Shown here piece after piece: positions 1-11,207 of a stretch of DNA of 64,000 nucleotides; within the stretch, counting starts at the first letter, position 1, and the number at the start of each line of letters is the position of its first letter. The translations under genes and the position numbers were made by a program. The notes beneath the pieces were generated by a model that was given only the letters and a program-made list of their open reading frames with translations, ran no database searches and was not told the DNA's origin. Location of the stretch: NCBI RefSeq assembly GCF_001306035.1, contig NZ_LGCM01000045.1:96532-160531 (forward strand). Direction: 5' to 3'. The stretch comes from Levilinea saccharolytica (GTDB lineage: Bacteria; Chloroflexota; Anaerolineae; Anaerolineales; Anaerolineaceae).

Positions 1-1
1 G

Positions 2-1834
2 GGCGCGCTGACCACCGCCGATTTCCGCTTTGGCGCCCGCCCCTGGGAACTGAAATCCGCCGCCTCGCTGTGCAACCACTGCCCGGTGGGCTGCAACCTG
101 ACCTACAACGTACGCCGCGAGGCCCGTTCGGACGGCAAGTCCGTCATCAAGCGCGCCCTGCCGCGCCAAAACGAGGCCGTCAACGAGATTTGGATCTGCG
201 ACAAGGCCCGCTTTGTGTATCACTACACCGAAAGCCCCGAACGCCTTTCCACGCCCCTGGTGCGCAGGAACGGCGAGCTGACCCCCGCCTCGTGGGACGA
301 AGCCCTGGAGGCCGCTGCCCAGGGTCTGCGCAGCGCCGGTGAAAAGCTGGTGGTGCTGGCGGGCGGGCGGCTGAGCAACGAAGACCTGTTCAACCTGCAC
401 GCCCTGGCCGCCGCACGCAAAGGCCGCGCCGTGCTGTACAGCGATATGGCCGGCGGCGACCTGACCGCTCAAGTGGGCCTGGCCCCCGGCAGCAACCTGG
501 CCGATCTGGGCGCGGGTTCGGTGGTGCTGGTGGCCGCCAGCGATCTGCACGAAGAGGCCCCCCTGTGGTGGCTGCGCATCAAGCAGGCCGCCCAGCGCGG
601 AGCGCGGCTGATCACCCTGGGCGCCCGCCCGACCCGGCTGGAGGCATTTGCCAGCCTGCGCCTGCGCGCCGATTACGGCCAGCAAGCCCAGGCCCTGGCC
701 AGCCTGCTGGAACCGGCTGGGCTGGAAGGGGATTTCCGCGAGGCCGCCGAAGCCCTGCGCAGCGCCGAAAATGTGGTCATTTTCTTCGGCAGCGACGGGG
801 TTGAACTGGCCGAATCCGAGGCTTTGGCCCGCGCCGCCGCCGATTTGCTGGTGCACACCGGCCACACCGCCCGCCCCAACAACGGGCTGGTGGGGGTTTG
901 GCCGCACGGCAACACCCAGGGCGCCTGGGACATGGGCTTCCACCCGCAGGCCCCCGCCGAACTGGCGCACAGCCTGGCGGGCGCGGGCGGGGTGCTTTTG
1001 GCTGGGGCCGACCCGGCGGGCGACGACCCCGCGCTGGCGGCTGCCCTGGAGCAGGCCGGGTTTGTGGTGGTGCAGGAGCTGTTCCTGACGGAAAGCGCGC
1101 GCCGGGCTGATGTGGTGCTGCCCGCCGCGGCTTATACCGAGCGCGAAGGCACCTACACCTCCGGCGAACGGCGCGTGCAGCGCTTTTACCCCGTCACCCC
1201 GCCGCGCGCCAATGCCCGCCCCGATTTCGTCATCGCCGCCCAGTTGGGCACGGGTCTGCTGACGGATGTGGAAGGCCGCGCCGCCGCCCTGGTGATGCAG
1301 CGCATCGCCGCTCAGATCCCCGCCTACGCCGCGATCAGCTACCAGCGCCTGGCCGAAACCCAGGAGCAGTGGCCCATCATCGGGCGCAAAGACCTGTATT
1401 ACGGCGGCACGTCGTATGAGAATACCCAGGGGTTGGGCGTGTCTCTGCCCCTGCCGGAGATGGTGAGCCTGCCCGCGCCCAAGGCTTACGCGCCCGCGCC
1501 GGTCCCTGCCGGGGCTTTGCGCCTGGTGCGCTTCAGCCGCCTGTACGACCACGGCAGCCTGGTGCGGCATTCCCCGCTGATCGGTCAGCGCCTGGCGGCC
1601 CGCGCCGTCTGGCTGCACCCCAGCCTGCTGGTGCAGTTGGGCGTTCAGCCCGGCGAGGAAGTGGAAATAACCGCCGGGGATGAGATCCTGCGGCTGCCCG
1701 CGGCGGCGGATGAAAACCTGCCGCTGAATGCGGCTGGCCTGCCGCGCAGCGCGGGTTTCCCCACCCCCAATGTGCCGTGGGTGGTCGTGCGTGTACCGGC
1801 GCCTGTCCCCAGCGGGCAGGCTAACAAGGAGTGA
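2..1834 (+). CDS. nuoG: NADH-quinone oxidoreductase subunit G, 5' partial
   Basis: Large iron-sulfur/molybdopterin-fold subunit of the peripheral arm of respiratory complex I, which passes electrons from NADH toward quinone. The frame is open from base 2, so the N-terminal ferredoxin-like part lies outside the window; 610 residues are visible. Near the visible start is the CNHCPVGC motif typical of the bis-MGD-like domain of NuoG and molybdopterin oxidoreductases, followed by a long molybdopterin-fold region and a C-terminal dinucleotide-binding-like segment. It is first in the visible nuo run, and AAGGAG at its 3' end serves as ribosome site for nuoH. A stand-alone molybdopterin oxidoreductase is the alternative, but the nuoH-N context makes NuoG much more likely. 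Confidence 0.9.
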   Translation, partial: GALTTADFRFGARPWELKSAASLCNHCPVGCNLTYNVRREARSDGKSVIKRALPRQNEAVNEIWICDKARFVYHYTESPERLSTPLVRRNGELTPASWDEALEAAAQGLRSAGEKLVVLAGGRLSNEDLFNLHALAAARKGRAVLYSDMAGGDLTAQVGLAPGSNLADLGAGSVVLVAASDLHEEAPLWWLRIKQAAQRGARLITLGARPTRLEAFASLRLRADYGQQAQALASLLEPAGLEGDFREAAEALRSAENVVIFFGSDGVELAESEALARAAADLLVHTGHTARPNNGLVGVWPHGNTQGAWDMGFHPQAPAELAHSLAGAGGVLLAGADPAGDDPALAAALEQAGFVVVQELFLTESARRADVVLPAAAYTEREGTYTSGERRVQRFYPVTPPRANARPDFVIAAQLGTGLLTDVEGRAAALVMQRIAAQIPAYAAISYQRLAETQEQWPIIGRKDLYYGGTSYENTQGLGVSLPLPEMVSLPAPKAYAPAPVPAGALRLVRFSRLYDHGSLVRHSPLIGQRLAARAVWLHPSLLVQLGVQPGEEVEITAGDEILRLPAAADENLPLNAAGLPRSAGFPTPNVPWVVVRVPAPVPSGQANKE

Positions 1835-1841
1835 GGTGCGC

Positions 1842-2852
1842 ATGGATGCTGCATTAATCTGGGAATGGGTCATCAAGTCCCTTTTCATCATCCTCTTCAT
1901 GACCGCGGGCTTCGCCTACGTCACCCTGCTGGAACGGCGCGTGCTGGCGCGCATGCAGGTGCGCATCGGCCCCAACCGCGCCGGGCCGTTTGGCCTGCTG
2001 CAGCCGGTGGCAGACGGGGTTAAGCTGATCTTCAAAGAGGAATTGATCCCGGCCTACGCCGACAAATTTGTCTTCGTCCTTGCGCCGGTGCTCACCGTCA
2101 TCCCCGCGCTGATCATCACCGCCGTGGTCCCCTGGGGGCCGCAGGTGATGCTCTTTGGGCGGCCTGTGCCCCTGTATCTGGTGGACCTTAACATCGGCGT
2201 GCTCTACATCGTGGCCGTCACCTCCATCTCCGTGTACGGCATCGCCCTGGCGGGGTGGTCTTCCAACAACAAATACGCCACGATGGGCGGTCTGCGCGCC
2301 ACAGCGCAGATGATCAGCTACGAATTGGCCCTGGGTCTGGCCATGCTGGCGCCGGTGATGATGGCCGGCTCGATGAGCATGGTGGACGTGGTGGAAAGTC
2401 AGCGCACCCTGCCCTTCATCGTCCTCCAGCCGGTGGCCTTTCTGATTTACTTCATGTCCTCCCTGGCGGAGATCAACCGCGCCCCCTTTGATATGCCCGA
2501 AGCCGAGCAGGAGCTGACCGCCGGGTATCACACCGAATATTCCGGCATGAAGTTCGCCCTGTTCTTCATGGCTGAATACATCAAGATGATCGCCGTGGCC
2601 ATGATCGGCTCCACCCTCTTCCTGGGGGGCTATGCCTGGCCGCTGCCGCCCGAATGGTTGGGGGGCTTTGCCGGGCCGATCAACCTGTTGGCCAAGGTAT
2701 TGGTGTGGCTGTTTGTCATCATCTGGCTGCGCGCCACCCTGCCGCGCATCCGCTACGACCGGCTGATGTTCTACGGCTGGAAGGTGCTCTTCCCGGTCGC
2801 CCTGGTCAACATTGTGATCACAGCCGTTGTGATTGTATTGGTAGGAGGTTAA
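1842..2852 (+). CDS. nuoH: NADH-quinone oxidoreductase subunit H
   Basis: Membrane subunit of complex I that forms most of the quinone-binding channel with the peripheral arm. The 336-residue product is at the usual family length and has about eight hydrophobic segments. Diagnostic stretches are [15 protein letters not shown] near residue 35 and [14 protein letters not shown] in the middle, which carry the conserved acidic residues of the quinone site. The frame is open further upstream, but the ATG at 1842 follows AAGGAG with good spacing and the protein then begins directly before the first membrane helix, so this start is preferred. Seven bases separate it from the nuoG stop. Confidence 0.95.
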   Translation: MDAALIWEWVIKSLFIILFMTAGFAYVTLLERRVLARMQVRIGPNRAGPFGLLQPVADGVKLIFKEELIPAYADKFVFVLAPVLTVIPALIITAVVPWGPQVMLFGRPVPLYLVDLNIGVLYIVAVTSISVYGIALAGWSSNNKYATMGGLRATAQMISYELALGLAMLAPVMMAGSMSMVDVVESQRTLPFIVLQPVAFLIYFMSSLAEINRAPFDMPEAEQELTAGYHTEYSGMKFALFFMAEYIKMIAVAMIGSTLFLGGYAWPLPPEWLGGFAGPINLLAKVLVWLFVIIWLRATLPRIRYDRLMFYGWKVLFPVALVNIVITAVVIVLVGG

Positions 2853-2855
2853 GCG

Positions 2856-3347
2856 ATGATCGAAGGACTGTGGACCACGCTGAAAGCCTTTTTCAGCAAG
2901 CCGGTGACGATCTCATACCCTGAAGAGAAGCGCCCCGTGCGCGTGCGCTTTAAGGGACGCCACACGCTGAAGCGCTATGACAACGGGCTGGAAAAATGCA
3001 TCGGCTGCGCCCTGTGCGCTGCCGCCTGCCCCGCGGACGCCATTTTTGTGGAAGCCGCCGAAAACACGGATGCGGCGCGCTATTCCCCGGGTGAGCGCTA
3101 CGCCAGCACCTATGAAATCAATATGCTGCGCTGCATCTTCTGCGGCTTTTGCGAAGACGCCTGCCCCACCGAAGCCATTGTGCTGGGGGATAACTACGAG
3201 CTGTCTTTTGTGGACCGCGCCGCCTCCATTTACACCAAAGATCTGCTTCTGGAGCCGGTGGCGGAAGGCGGCCAACTGACCCCCCAAGAGACCCCGCCGG
3301 GTGTGTTCACCCGTTCGGTGCCGGCCATGCAAGACCCCAGCGACTAA
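2856..3347 (+). CDS. nuoI: NADH-quinone oxidoreductase subunit I (2x[4Fe-4S])
   Basis: Ferredoxin-like subunit of complex I carrying clusters N6a and N6b, the last part of the electron wire before N2 and quinone. The 163-residue sequence holds two classic 4Fe-4S motifs, CIGCALCAAACP and CIFCGFCEDACP, with all eight cysteines present. A TAGGAGG ribosome site overlaps the end of nuoH, and the two genes are three bases apart, consistent with one operon. The C-terminal tail is short and hydrophilic. Nothing is abnormal for the family. Confidence 0.96.
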   Translation: MIEGLWTTLKAFFSKPVTISYPEEKRPVRVRFKGRHTLKRYDNGLEKCIGCALCAAACPADAIFVEAAENTDAARYSPGERYASTYEINMLRCIFCGFCEDACPTEAIVLGDNYELSFVDRAASIYTKDLLLEPVAEGGQLTPQETPPGVFTRSVPAMQDPSD

Positions 3348-3361
3348 AAGGAAGGAATCCC

Positions 3362-3913
<552 letters not shown>

Positions 3914-3917
3914 AACC

Positions 3918-4217
3918 ATGCCGTTGGGTTACTACCTGGCTTTGTCGGCTGTCATGTTCGTCATCGGCATTGTGGGCGTGCTGGTGCGCCGCAACGCCCT
4001 GATCGTCTTCATGTCCTTGGAATTGATGTTTAACGCCGCGAACCTGCTGTTTGTCACCTTTGCCGCCTATTACGGCACCATCATCGGCCAGATTTCAGTC
4101 TTCTTCGTGATGACCGTGGCCGCGGCGGAGGTGGCGGTGGGGCTGGCGCTGATGGTGGCTATTTTCCGCACCAAGCACAGCATTGATGTGGACCAGATGA
4201 GCAGCCTGAAAGGCTGA
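3918..4217 (+). CDS. nuoK: NADH-quinone oxidoreductase subunit K
   Basis: Proton-channel-related membrane subunit of complex I, homologous to MrpC. At 99 residues it is at the standard length, with three helices. The two membrane glutamates expected in NuoK lie in the stretches [10 protein letters not shown] and [11 protein letters not shown]. The start ATG is four bases after the nuoJ stop and is preceded by GAAGGAGG inside the end of nuoJ, so the two are probably translationally coupled. Confidence 0.94.
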   Translation: MPLGYYLALSAVMFVIGIVGVLVRRNALIVFMSLELMFNAANLLFVTFAAYYGTIIGQISVFFVMTVAAAEVAVGLALMVAIFRTKHSIDVDQMSSLKG

Positions 4218-4264
4218 TCCAACTGCACCCGCTGCGGCGGGTGTCTTGGACACGGGAGAGGAAC

Positions 4265-6253
<1,989 letters not shown>

Positions 6254-6272
6254 GCCGCGGGAGAGCGAACCG

Positions 6273-7769
6273 ATGACTATGGTTTTGAATCCAATCCTTT
6301 TGATGACCTTTTTCCCGCTGGTGGGGGCTGCCGTCATTTTGTTCTTCAAATCGGAGCAAAAATCGGCCATCCGCTGGACCGCTCTGATCACCAGCCTGGT
6401 GACCTTTGGGCTGTCGCTGTGGGTGCTGGCCGCATACGGCCGCCAGGACGTGGGCATTCACCGCCTGTGGTTCCGCATCGCCGGTCTGCCCATCCACTTC
6501 CACATGGCCGTGGACGGCCTCAACATCCTCATGGTGCTGCTGACCACCTTCCTGACCCCGCTGGCTGTGCTTTCCACCTGGAAAGCGGTGGAAGAACGGG
6601 TCAAAGGCTTCATGATCTTCTTCCTGCTGCTGGAAGTGGGCATGCTGGGCGTGTTCCTGGCGCTGGATCTGGTGCTGTTCTACATCTTCTGGGAATTCAC
6701 CCTCATCCCCATGTACTTCCTCATCGGCCTGTGGGGCGGCGAACGGCGCATCTACGCCGCCGTCAAGTTCTTCCTGTTCACCATGGCCGGATCGGTGATC
6801 ATGCTGCTGGCCATCCTGTACCTGGGGTGGAACGCCAAGACCTTTGATCTGCCGGCCCTGCTGGCCGCTCGCGACAGCTTCGCCGCCGCGCAGATCCCGC
6901 TGTTTGCGGCCTTTGCCCTGGCCTTCGCCATCAAAGTGCCCATGTGGCCGCTGCATACCTGGCTGCCCGATGCGCATGTGGAAGCGCCCACCGCCGGTTC
7001 GGTCATTTTGGCGGGCGTGCTGCTGAAGATGGGCGCATACGGTTTCCTGCGCTTCAATTTGCTGCTCTTCCCCCAGGCCAGCCTGCAGTTGGCTCCCTGG
7101 ATGGCGGGGCTGGCTGTGATCGGCATCCTCTACGGCGCGGCGGTGGCGTACACCCAAAAGGATGTCAAAAAGCTGGTGGCCTATTCCTCGGTCAGCCATC
7201 TGGGCTTCGTCATGCTGGGCATCTTCGCCCTGAACGCTGAAGGCCTGAGCGGGGCCATTTTGCAGATGGTGAACCACGGTCTGAGCACCGGCGCGCTGTT
7301 CCTGATGGTGGGCTTCCTCTACGAGCGCCGCCACACCCGCCTGATGGAGTCCTTTGGCGGCCTGTGGAAGAGCGTCCCCGTTCTGGCGGCCCTGGCCCTC
7401 ATCGTCAGCCTGTCCTCGATGGGCCTGCCGGGTCTGAACGGCTTCGTGGGCGAGTTCACCATTCTGACGGGGGCCTTTGGCTCGGCGGCGTTGGGCAGCC
7501 CCTGGTTTGCGGGTCTGTCCACCCTAGGCGTCATCCTGGCAGCGGTCTACCTGCTGCACATGATGGAAAAGGTCTTCCTCGGCCCCATCACCCACGCGGA
7601 AAACCGCAGCCTGCCCGATCTCAGCCCGCGCGAACTGGCGGTGATCCTGCCGCTGCTGGTGGTGATTTTCTGGATTGGCCTGTATCCTAAGCCCTTCTTT
7701 GGGCTGATCGAACCCGGCGTCGCCCAGATCCTCGCGGCGGTTCAATCTGCGGCCCTGGCGCTGCATTAA
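6273..7769 (+). CDS. nuoM: NADH-quinone oxidoreductase subunit M
   Basis: Second antiporter-like proton-pumping subunit of complex I. The 498-residue protein has about 14 helices and family motifs such as FYIFWEFTLIPMYFLIGLWG (with the helix glutamate) and PLHTWLPDAHVEAPTAGSV. The frame extends upstream into nuoL, but ATG 6273 follows GGGAGAG, gives the normal hydrophobic N-terminus and lies 19 bases after the nuoL stop. Confidence 0.95.
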   Translation: MTMVLNPILLMTFFPLVGAAVILFFKSEQKSAIRWTALITSLVTFGLSLWVLAAYGRQDVGIHRLWFRIAGLPIHFHMAVDGLNILMVLLTTFLTPLAVLSTWKAVEERVKGFMIFFLLLEVGMLGVFLALDLVLFYIFWEFTLIPMYFLIGLWGGERRIYAAVKFFLFTMAGSVIMLLAILYLGWNAKTFDLPALLAARDSFAAAQIPLFAAFALAFAIKVPMWPLHTWLPDAHVEAPTAGSVILAGVLLKMGAYGFLRFNLLLFPQASLQLAPWMAGLAVIGILYGAAVAYTQKDVKKLVAYSSVSHLGFVMLGIFALNAEGLSGAILQMVNHGLSTGALFLMVGFLYERRHTRLMESFGGLWKSVPVLAALALIVSLSSMGLPGLNGFVGEFTILTGAFGSAALGSPWFAGLSTLGVILAAVYLLHMMEKVFLGPITHAENRSLPDLSPRELAVILPLLVVIFWIGLYPKPFFGLIEPGVAQILAAVQSAALALH

Positions 7770-7783
7770 CGGAGAGTGACGCG

Positions 7784-9229
7784 ATGACACTGAACGATCT
7801 GATCACGATCCTTCCTCTGGCCTTTTTAGCGGCCTGGGGTGTGCTGCTGCTGCTGGTGGATCTGTGGATCCCCGCCAACCGCAAGGGCCTCACCGCTATC
7901 TTGGCGGCGGGCGGGTTGGCCGTGACCCTGGGCCTGACCCTGGCGCGCGGGCAGCACAGCCTGGAAGCCTTTAACGGCATGGTCTCTGTGGACGGCTTTG
8001 CCGTCTTCCTGGATGTAATCTTCCTGGGCAGCGGCCTGGCGGGCATTGCCCTGGCTTATGACTACCTCAAGCGCACGCACATCGAACGCGGCGAGTATTA
8101 CTCCCTGCTGCTCTTCACCGTGGCGGGCATGATGCTGATGACCTACGCCAACGATCTGGTCATCGTCTTCCTGGCCCTGGAGCTGCTCTCGCTGCCCCTG
8201 TACGTTATGGCTGGCTTTGCGCGCTTGCAGCTTTTGTCTGAAGAAGCCGCCCTCAAGTACTTCCTCATGGGGGCCTTCTCCTCCACCTTTGTGCTCTACG
8301 GCGTGGCCCTCATCTTCGGCGCCACCGCCCGCACCGATCTGCCGGGGGTGGTGGCGGCGGTGCAGGGCGGAACGGCCAACCCGGTCTTCTTCTTGGTGGG
8401 TGCGGCCATGCTGCTGGTGGGCTTTGGCTTCAAATCCGCGGTGATGCCCTTCCACATGTGGGCGCCGGACGTGTACCAGGGTTCGCCCTCCTCCGTGACG
8501 GCCTTCATGACCGTGGGGGCCAAGGCCGCTGGTTTCGCCGCGCTGCTGCGCGTGTTTGTGGTGGCCTTCCAAAGCATCTCAGCAGATATGACCCCCATCT
8601 TGTGGGCGTTGGCCGCCCTGACCATGTTTGGCGGCAATATCCTGGCCATCGCCCAATCCAACATCAAACGTATGTTGGCCTATGCCAGCATCGCCCAATC
8701 TGGCTACATGCTGATGGCCTTTGTGCCTTACGGGCAGGGAGCCGTGCTCAAAGACACCATCGCCGCCATGCTCTTCTTCCTGGTGACCTATTCGCTGGCC
8801 ACCTTGGGGGCCTGGGCGGTGGTGATTGCTCTGGAAAAAGAGGAAAACAAAGACCTGGAGATCGCCGATTACGCCGGGCTGGGGCGCAAATACCCCTGGC
8901 TGGGCGCGGCCATGACGGTCTTCATGCTGTCCTTCACCGGCATGCCCCTCACTTTGGGCTTCTGGGGCAAATTTTACCTGTTCAGCACCGCGGTGGAAGG
9001 CGGTTTCACCGGCCTGGCCCTGGTGGGCCTGCTGACCTCGCTGATCTCGGCTTACTACTACCTGCGCGTGGTGGTGTACATGTTCATGAAACCCGGCGAA
9101 CCCACCCTCACCCAGGACCCCTGGATTCAGCTCACCGCCCTGGTGTCGGCTTTCCTGGTGGTGGCGCTGAGCCTGTTCCCCGGCCCTCTGCTGGATTACG
9201 CCTCGGCCGCGCTGATGCTGCTGCGCTGA
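7784..9229 (+). CDS. nuoN: NADH-quinone oxidoreductase subunit N
   Basis: Third antiporter-like subunit of complex I and last gene of the operon. The 481 residues have about 14 helices with the typical FLALELLSLPLYVMAGF and PFHMWAPDVYQGSPSSVTAFM motifs. The start ATG is preceded by GGAGAG, 14 bases after the nuoM stop. The next gene has its own -10 box and a hairpin lies between, so the operon probably ends here. Confidence 0.95.
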   Translation: MTLNDLITILPLAFLAAWGVLLLLVDLWIPANRKGLTAILAAGGLAVTLGLTLARGQHSLEAFNGMVSVDGFAVFLDVIFLGSGLAGIALAYDYLKRTHIERGEYYSLLLFTVAGMMLMTYANDLVIVFLALELLSLPLYVMAGFARLQLLSEEAALKYFLMGAFSSTFVLYGVALIFGATARTDLPGVVAAVQGGTANPVFFLVGAAMLLVGFGFKSAVMPFHMWAPDVYQGSPSSVTAFMTVGAKAAGFAALLRVFVVAFQSISADMTPILWALAALTMFGGNILAIAQSNIKRMLAYASIAQSGYMLMAFVPYGQGAVLKDTIAAMLFFLVTYSLATLGAWAVVIALEKEENKDLEIADYAGLGRKYPWLGAAMTVFMLSFTGMPLTLGFWGKFYLFSTAVEGGFTGLALVGLLTSLISAYYYLRVVVYMFMKPGEPTLTQDPWIQLTALVSAFLVVALSLFPGPLLDYASAALMLLR

Positions 9230-9248
9230 GGACTCTGCGTTGACTCAC

Positions 9249-9284
9249 AACGGCCCGCCCACCCCCGGCGGGTCGTTTGATTCT
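9249..9284 (+). terminator. Likely terminator after the nuo operon
   Basis: An 11-bp stem (9249-9259 with 9267-9277, one G-T pair) and a 7-base loop lies 19 bases after the nuoN stop. The T-rich tail is weak (TTTGATTCT), so termination may be partial. Confidence 0.55.
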
Positions 9285-9303
9285 CGCCGACCGGAAAACA
9301 CGG

Positions 9304-9309
9304 TACAAT
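9304..9309 (+). promoter_or_regulatory. -10 box TACAAT just upstream of the 9318 gene
   Basis: TACAAT ends nine bases before the chosen ATG at 9318, so the transcript would begin within a few bases of the start codon. The -35 region (TTCTCG, 17-base spacer) is poor. Confidence 0.4.
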
Positions 9310-9317
9310 TGGAGCCG

Positions 9318-11207
9318 ATGAAAACGCGACTCGCCCGTTGGCCCCTGGAAAGCCTTGCCCCGCTGCTGCTCTTCGCCGCTTTGCTGGCGGCGCCCCTGCC
9401 CTGGCTGAAAACCGCCGGAGGGGCAGCGCGCACCGATTTCAGCGTGCCTTTGCTGCTCAGCGCTGCCCTGCTCTACGGTGCCCTGCGCCTGCCGGGGCGC
9501 TGGCGAAACGCCCTCAGCCTGTCCGTCACCCTGGCGGCGTACGCCCTGGCGCTGGTGGGGCTGTGGGCCAACGGTCTCAGCGAAACCGCCGTGGTCAGCG
9601 GGCTGCTGCCCTGGAACGACGCCGCTTCGTATTATCAGGACGCGCTGCGCCTGCTGCAAGGCAGCCCCGTCACCAGTTTTTCGGCGCGCCGTCCGCTCTT
9701 CGCGGGGACGCTGGCCCTGCTGCTGACCGTCACCGGCGGGCATCTGCAAGCGGCCCTGGCGGCGCTGACCTTGCTGATGGCCCTCAGCGCCCATGCCTTC
9801 ACACGCGAAATTCAGCGCACCCACGGCCCGGCCGCTGCGGCGGCCTCCTGGGCGGTGCTGTTCTTGTTTGCCCGGCGCTTCACCGGCATCGCCCTGACCG
9901 AATCGGTGGGCTTTTCGCTGGGGGTGCTGGGGCTGGCCCTTTTGTGGCGCGGCGCGGCCCACCAACGCCTCTGGCACGCCGCGGCGGGTTTGCTGACCCT
10001 GACCCTGGCCCTCAACGCCCGCGCTGGAACCTTCTTTGTGCTGCCCTTGCTGCTGCTGTGGCTGGGCTGGGCTTTCCGCGGGGTGCGCCGCTTTGCCTGG
10101 AGACCCGTGCTGTGGGGCGGGCTGGCGGTGGCTTTGGGCTTTGCCCTCAATTTCGCCGTGCTGCGGGTGGTGGCCTCGCCCACCTCGGCGGCTTTTTCCA
10201 ACTTTTCGTTTTCGCTCTACGGCGTGTCGGTGGGGGGCAAGGGCTGGACGCAGGTCTTCCGCGATCACCCAGAGGTGGCCAACCTGCCGGAGCCGCAGCG
10301 TTCGCAGACGGTGTACGCCCTGGCCCTGGATGAAATTCGCCGCCAACCGTTGAATTTTGCGCGCGGCGCGCTGCGCCAATGGCAATTATTCTTTACCGAT
10401 CCCTGGTTTGGGGTGTATTCCTATGTGGGCGGCGAGAACCCGCGCCTGCAGACGGCCGCCTGGCTGGGACTGTATGTGCTGTGGGGGTTGGCCCTGGTGC
10501 GCGCTCTGCGCCGCCCGCCGCAGCCCATCCCCTGGTTGGTGCTGGCGGTGTGGGTGGGGGTGCTGCTCTCGGTGCCCTTTGTGCCCCCGGAAGATGCGCA
10601 CAAAATGCGCCCCTACGCCGCCACCATCGCCGTGTTTGCCTGGCTGCCCGCCCTGGGAACCGCCGAGCTGCTGCGCTGGCTGCGCCTGGAGGCCTGGGAA
10701 AGCCGCGCCCTGGGCGAAACCCCGCCCATGAACCGACTGCCCGGCGCGGTGCTGGCCCTGGCGGGGCTGGTGGTGCTGGCGGGGCCGCTCAGCCTGCTGA
10801 TGGGGCATGCGCCTGCTCCCCTGCCGGAATTGACCTGCCCCGCCCCGCAGGAGTCGGCGGTGGTGCGTTACCAGCCGGGGACATTCATTCAGCTCATCCC
10901 CAAAAGCGACTTGCGCCCGGACGTGCTGCCCAGCTTCCACACGGAGCTGTTCCGCCGTCAGGTGCACAACCTGCCCAACAGCGAAGCCGCGCTGCATTTT
11001 GAAAGCCTGAAGGCTCCGGCCTGGGTATGGCTGGATGTGGACCGGCGCACGCTGAAACGGGTGTGGGTGGTGCTGGACGAACCGCCGCCCGCGCCGGAAC
11101 AGGCCGCCTGGCTGGGCGTGTGCGGGTCGTTGCTGGAGACCCCCGACAGCGCCGAAAAGCCCTTCCTTTTCCGTGTGCAGCGGGTGATCTGGGCGCAGCC
11201 GCGCTAA
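9318..11207 (+). CDS. Polytopic membrane protein, GT39/PMT-like glycosyltransferase candidate
   Basis: A 629-residue protein with about 10 to 12 hydrophobic segments in the first two thirds and a soluble C-terminal domain of about 150 residues. After the first helices it carries WNDAASYYQDALRLL, resembling the first extracytoplasmic loop of dolichyl-phosphate-mannose/ArnT-type GT-C enzymes, where an acidic residue is catalytic. This resemblance is weak, so the function is a suggestion only. A TTG at 9240 would add 26 residues, but ATG 9318 follows a -10 box and gives a basic-then-hydrophobic N-terminus. The gene overlaps the convergent next gene by four bases. Together with the next two genes it forms a set of large unknown membrane proteins. 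Confidence 0.6.
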   Translation: MKTRLARWPLESLAPLLLFAALLAAPLPWLKTAGGAARTDFSVPLLLSAALLYGALRLPGRWRNALSLSVTLAAYALALVGLWANGLSETAVVSGLLPWNDAASYYQDALRLLQGSPVTSFSARRPLFAGTLALLLTVTGGHLQAALAALTLLMALSAHAFTREIQRTHGPAAAAASWAVLFLFARRFTGIALTESVGFSLGVLGLALLWRGAAHQRLWHAAAGLLTLTLALNARAGTFFVLPLLLLWLGWAFRGVRRFAWRPVLWGGLAVALGFALNFAVLRVVASPTSAAFSNFSFSLYGVSVGGKGWTQVFRDHPEVANLPEPQRSQTVYALALDEIRRQPLNFARGALRQWQLFFTDPWFGVYSYVGGENPRLQTAAWLGLYVLWGLALVRALRRPPQPIPWLVLAVWVGVLLSVPFVPPEDAHKMRPYAATIAVFAWLPALGTAELLRWLRLEAWESRALGETPPMNRLPGAVLALAGLVVLAGPLSLLMGHAPAPLPELTCPAPQESAVVRYQPGTFIQLIPKSDLRPDVLPSFHTELFRRQVHNLPNSEAALHFESLKAPAWVWLDVDRRTLKRVWVVLDEPPPAPEQAAWLGVCGSLLETPDSAEKPFLFRVQRVIWAQPR